A stretch of DNA of 64,000 nt from Synergistota bacterium (GTDB lineage: Bacteria > Synergistota > Synergistia > Synergistales > Synergistaceae): positions 43,515-107,514 of the forward strand of contig JAEXGR010000023.1 in assembly GCA_023450745.1 (NCBI GenBank). The letters run 5' to 3'. The notes under the pieces were generated by a model that had not been told where the DNA came from, made no database searches, and worked only from the letters and a program-made list of their open reading frames with translations. Positions 61,309 through 64,000 of the stretch are shown in pieces (the first letter of the stretch is position 1; every line of letters starts with the position of its first letter). Both the position numbers and the translations under genes were made by a program.

Positions 61309-62583
61309 ATGGATATCGCGATACTTTTCGGACTGCTCTTCGTCCTGCTGGCGCTCTCCGTTCCGATAGGAATATCTCTGGGAATCGCCACCGCCGTGAC
61401 CATCCTTACATGCAGCCACCTGCCGCTCGTTTTAATCGCGCAGAACGCCTTCACGGGCATGGACTCCTTTCCCATGCTGGCGATTCCGTTCTTCATGCTC
61501 GCCGGCTCGCTGATGACCTACGGCGGCATCTCGCGCCGCATCGTCGATATGGCCGAATGCTTCGTCGGCTTCATCACCGGCGGCCTCGCGATGGTCACCA
61601 TCGTCGCCTGCATGTTCTTCGGCGCGATCTCCGGCTCGGCGGCGGCCACGGTCTCCGCGATCGGTTCCTTCATGGTACCGATGATGGTCGAGAAAAAATA
61701 TAAGCCGGACTTTGCCGCGGCGGTCATCTCCTCGGCGGGGACGATCGGCTGCATCATCCCGCCCAGCATTCCCTTCGTCGTCTATGGCGTTCTCACGGGA
61801 ACCTCCGTCAGCGACCTCTTCATCGCCGGCATCATCCCCGGCGTCACAATCGGGCTCGCGCTGATGGCCGTGGCCTACGTTATCAGTAAAAAAGAGGGCT
61901 ATCCGCGCATGTCCGGCATCCCGACCCTCAAGCAGGTCTGCAAGACCTTCGCCGGCTCCATCTGGGCGCTCTTCGTTCCCGTCATCATCCTCGGCGGTAT
62001 CTACGGCGGCATCTTCACCCCGACAGAATCGGCGGTCGTAGCCACGGTCTATGCCCTCTTTGTCGGCAAATTCATCTACAAGGAGCTGAATTATGAGGTC
62101 ACGCTGACCGCCTTCAAGGACGCCGTGCTCGTCATCGGCGCGACGCTCTTCATGGTCGGCCTCGCCACCTCCTTCGCCTCCTACCTCGCGATGGAGAGAA
62201 TTCCGATCAGGATCGGCGGGTTCATTCTCGGGTACGCGCACAGTAAATTCCTCGTCCTGCTGCTCATGAATATCGTCTTCCTCGTCATCGGCTGCTTCGT
62301 CGACAACATCTCTTCGACGATCATCCTTACGCCGATCTTCCTGCCGATTGTGAAGCAGCTCGGCATGGACCCGATCCAGTTCGGCATGATGATCTCCATC
62401 GCGCTCGCTATCGGTTTCTCGACGCCGCCCTATGGCTGCAACCTGTTCATTTCGGCGACCATCTCCAAACAGAGCGTCGGGGCGATCGCCAAGAGGCTGG
62501 TGCCCTTCATCTTAGCGATGATCGTCTGCCTCCAGCTCTTCACTTACATTCCCTGGTTCTCGCTCGTTTTGCTCGGCAGATAA
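61309..62583 (+). CDS. dctM: TRAP transporter large membrane subunit (DctM)
   Basis: This 424-residue permease has about twelve membrane segments and DctM features: FTGMDSFPMLAIPFFMLAGSLMTYGGISRRIVDMA near residue 45, CMFFGAISGSAAATVSAIGSFM, GTIGCIIPPSIPFVVYG, and GGIYGGIFTPTESAVVATVYAL. It makes the solute path of the TRAP importer with DctP and DctQ. It lies directly after dctQ and about 200 bases before the DapA-family gene, with a structured RNA element in between. Confidence 0.95.
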   Translation: MDIAILFGLLFVLLALSVPIGISLGIATAVTILTCSHLPLVLIAQNAFTGMDSFPMLAIPFFMLAGSLMTYGGISRRIVDMAECFVGFITGGLAMVTIVACMFFGAISGSAAATVSAIGSFMVPMMVEKKYKPDFAAAVISSAGTIGCIIPPSIPFVVYGVLTGTSVSDLFIAGIIPGVTIGLALMAVAYVISKKEGYPRMSGIPTLKQVCKTFAGSIWALFVPVIILGGIYGGIFTPTESAVVATVYALFVGKFIYKELNYEVTLTAFKDAVLVIGATLFMVGLATSFASYLAMERIPIRIGGFILGYAHSKFLVLLLMNIVFLVIGCFVDNISSTIILTPIFLPIVKQLGMDPIQFGMMISIALAIGFSTPPYGCNLFISATISKQSVGAIAKRLVPFILAMIVCLQLFTYIPWFSLVLLGR

Positions 62584-62630
62584 AGGCAATATAGCGAACT
62601 GAAACACAAAACTTAATAACGAAACAAAAT

Positions 62631-62686
62631 CCTTTCGGAGACGGCAAAAAGTCCCCGTTCTCCGAAAGGGTTGCTGTTGGGACTTT
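62631..62686 (+). promoter_or_regulatory. Stem-loop with possible H-type pseudoknot between dctM and the lyase gene
   Basis: CCTTTCGGAGACGG (62631-62644) pairs with CCGTTCTCCGAAAGG (62655-62669) with one bulge. Its loop holds AAAGTCC (62648-62654), which is complementary to GGACTTT (62680-62686) downstream, so the loop can pair with that segment as a pseudoknot. There is no T-run after it, so it is not a simple terminator. Confidence 0.5.
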
Positions 62687-62783
62687 GACTGTACACAAAG
62701 CAGACCCCACCGGACCCGAACCGGCTGTAACGGACAGAAAATCGGGAAACGACCAAATATCACAACAAGGAGTGTGTCTGGAA

Positions 62784-63677
62784 ATGGAAAAAGTAAGAGG
62801 TATCTACACCGCGCTCTGCACGCCGGTAATGGACGGCAAAGTCAACGCGGCGGCAATGGACAAACTTGTGAACTTCGTCATTGACAACAACACGGCCGGA
62901 CTCGTCGCCCTCGGCGGCACCGGCGAATACTGCGCCCTCACCAACGAGCAGCGTATCGACGGCGTGAAAATGACGATCGCGGCCAACAAGGGACGCGTGC
63001 CTGTCGTCGCCGGCATCATCGGCCCCGGCCTCCCCGAAGCGATCGAAATGGGCAACAAGTGCAAAGAGCTCGGCGCCGACGCGATTATGGTCGTGACCCC
63101 CTACTATGTTGTCGCCAACCAGCAGGGGATCTACGATTACTATCGCCAGGTGATGAAAAACGTCGACCTGCCGCTCGTGCTCTACAACATTCCCTACCGC
63201 ACGGGCGTCAACATGCTTCCCGAGACGGTGGAGCGCCTCCTCGACAGCGACGAGAGACACCAGATCGTCGGTATGAAAGAATGCTGCCCCAACATGGGAC
63301 AGGTGCTGGAGCTGCTCTCCAAAGTGCGCGAACGCACCTCCGTGCTCACCGGCGAAGAGTTCCTCTTCTATCAGGAAGTCTCCTGCGGCGCGCAGGGCGG
63401 CATACTTGCGACGTCCAACCTGCTGCCCAAGATGTGGGCCGATATCTTTGACCTCATCGTCTCCGGCAAGAAAGAAAGGGCCGCCGAAATAGTTGTTAAA
63501 GTCACGCCGCTTCTGCGCCTGATCTTCGCGGAATCAAACCCCGGACCGCTGAAGGACGCCATGAAGATGATCGGCATCGACTGCGGAGAGCCGCTTCTGC
63601 CGCTCGTGAAGCCTGGAAAAGAGATCGTAGACGGCCTCGCGAGAGAGCTCAAAAAATTCCAGGATTGGTATAAGTAA
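62784..63677 (+). CDS. DapA/NanA-family aldolase (dihydrodipicolinate-synthase-like)
   Basis: This 297-residue Schiff-base aldolase has GIYTALCTPVMDGKVNAAAMDKLVNFVIDNNTAGLVALGGTGEYCAL at its start, the Tyr in LYNIPYRTGVNMLPETVE and the catalytic Lys in IVGMKECCPN near residue 165. It should cleave or form a 2-oxo acid. The operon context (TRAP importer, dehydrogenases) suggests it breaks down a substrate in place of making dipicolinate. I start at the Met of MEKVRG (62784), with AAGGAG 14-19 bases upstream; a longer frame exists but looks non-coding. Confidence 0.88.
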   Translation: MEKVRGIYTALCTPVMDGKVNAAAMDKLVNFVIDNNTAGLVALGGTGEYCALTNEQRIDGVKMTIAANKGRVPVVAGIIGPGLPEAIEMGNKCKELGADAIMVVTPYYVVANQQGIYDYYRQVMKNVDLPLVLYNIPYRTGVNMLPETVERLLDSDERHQIVGMKECCPNMGQVLELLSKVRERTSVLTGEEFLFYQEVSCGAQGGILATSNLLPKMWADIFDLIVSGKKERAAEIVVKVTPLLRLIFAESNPGPLKDAMKMIGIDCGEPLLPLVKPGKEIVDGLARELKKFQDWYK

Positions 63678-63722
63678 GGACCACCGTTTCCTCCCCACAC
63701 AGGAGATATAGCTCTATCACCG

Positions 63723-63766
63723 AAAAATCCGGCAGCCTTTTCGCGAATGTGGGCCGCCGGATTTTT
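63723..63766. terminator. Bidirectional terminator after the aldolase gene
   Basis: AAAAATCCGGC (63723-63733) pairs with GCCGGATTTTT (63756-63766), giving an 11-base stem that ends the catabolic operon. The A- and T-runs at the two ends allow termination from both directions. Confidence 0.85.
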
Positions 63767-63873
63767 ATATCTAAAAAAAAATTAGGTCACATGGAAAATT
63801 TTTATAATACATGTATAATAATAACGACACCAGACGGATTCATATGTATGTAAAATATGGGAGGTAAGAGAAC

Positions 63874-64000
63874 ATGTCAGAGAAAAAGATGGTAACACTG
63901 GATGGAAACGAGGGAGCGGCGCATGTGGCGCACGCGGTGAACGAAGTAATCTCGATCTATCCCATCACGCCGTCGTCGCCGATGGGCGAATGGTCGGATC
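63874..64000 (+). CDS. nifJ: Pyruvate:ferredoxin (flavodoxin) oxidoreductase, N-terminal part
   Basis: The window ends inside this gene. The visible 42 residues (MSEKKMVTLDGNEGAAHVAH, then VNEVISIYPITPSSPMGEWSD) match the start of pyruvate:ferredoxin oxidoreductase, including the IYPITPSSPM segment of the pyruvate-binding domain. It should oxidise pyruvate to acetyl-CoA and reduce ferredoxin, the main energy step of anaerobic acid fermenters. GGGAGGT precedes the ATG; two TATAAT boxes (63803-63808 and 63814-63819) lie upstream. Confidence 0.92.
   Translation, partial: MSEKKMVTLDGNEGAAHVAHAVNEVISIYPITPSSPMGEWSD

Overview
The window looks like one contiguous piece of the chromosome of an anaerobic, amino-acid- and organic-acid-using bacterium. 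The gene mix fits a Synergistota member close to Cloacibacillus: pyruvate:ferredoxin oxidoreductase, TRAP transport, amidohydrolase/YfcC transport, corrinoid methyltransferases, creatininase, and a GlpA-like/GlpB-like/DUF1667 trio. This assignment is inferred from gene content; the window holds no rRNA or marker gene to prove it. Most genes are GC-rich; the central defence island is visibly more AT-rich in places. No IS element, phage or CRISPR array was seen.

Layout. 1-5 kb: an aminotransferase, a DUF3870 protein, a YfcC-type transporter and an M20D amidohydrolase. 5-7.5 kb (minus): a sirtuin overlapping a macrodomain protein, then a degenerate metallo-beta-lactamase-like protein. 7.6-10.3 kb (minus): a PepSY protein / response regulator / histidine kinase operon. 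10.5-17.7 kb: a GntR regulator divergent from a corrinoid methyltransferase cluster: aconitase X large and small subunits, RidA, an MttB-family methyltransferase, a B12 corrinoid protein, and a UroD-type methyltransferase fused to a thioredoxin-like domain. 17.8-21.1 kb: an NhaC antiporter and a MATE exporter behind an attenuator-like leader. 21.2-34.6 kb: a BREX island (brxA, brxB, brxC, pglX, an AlbA-type ATP-binding gene flanked by 89-bp repeats, pglZ) ending near a tRNA-Arg. 35.6-43.3 kb (minus): secreted proteins, a TPR protein, a histidine phosphatase, glycerol dehydrogenase, ppx and ppk. 43.5-47 kb: two tandem PPDK-N-like proteins. 47.1-52.5 kb (minus): a creatininase, symporter and M20 operon with a PucR regulator. 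52.7-63.7 kb: a catabolic regulon with a LarA-like protein, a FadR-type regulator, the GlpA/GlpB/DUF1667 oxidoreductase trio, an Ldh-family dehydrogenase, a TRAP transporter and a DapA-family lyase. The window ends inside nifJ.

The strongest unusual signal is at 11.6-12.9 kb. The aconitase X large subunit is one continuous reading frame broken only by an in-frame TGA (11900-11902). Twenty-one bases after that TGA lies the loop of a six-base-pair hairpin with a G in its second position, as a bacterial SECIS element would have. If read as selenocysteine, this is a selenoprotein version of aconitase X inside a B12 demethylation cluster. I propose the cluster demethylates a quaternary-amine substrate, with aconitase X and RidA processing the hydroxylated or imine product; that pathway is inference. 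Other notable signals are the pglX recognition segment that differs in composition from its flanks, 89-bp repeats whose paired arms covary, a possible RNA pseudoknot between dctM and the DapA-family gene, and a promoter with a palindrome on its -10 box between two FadR-like operators.
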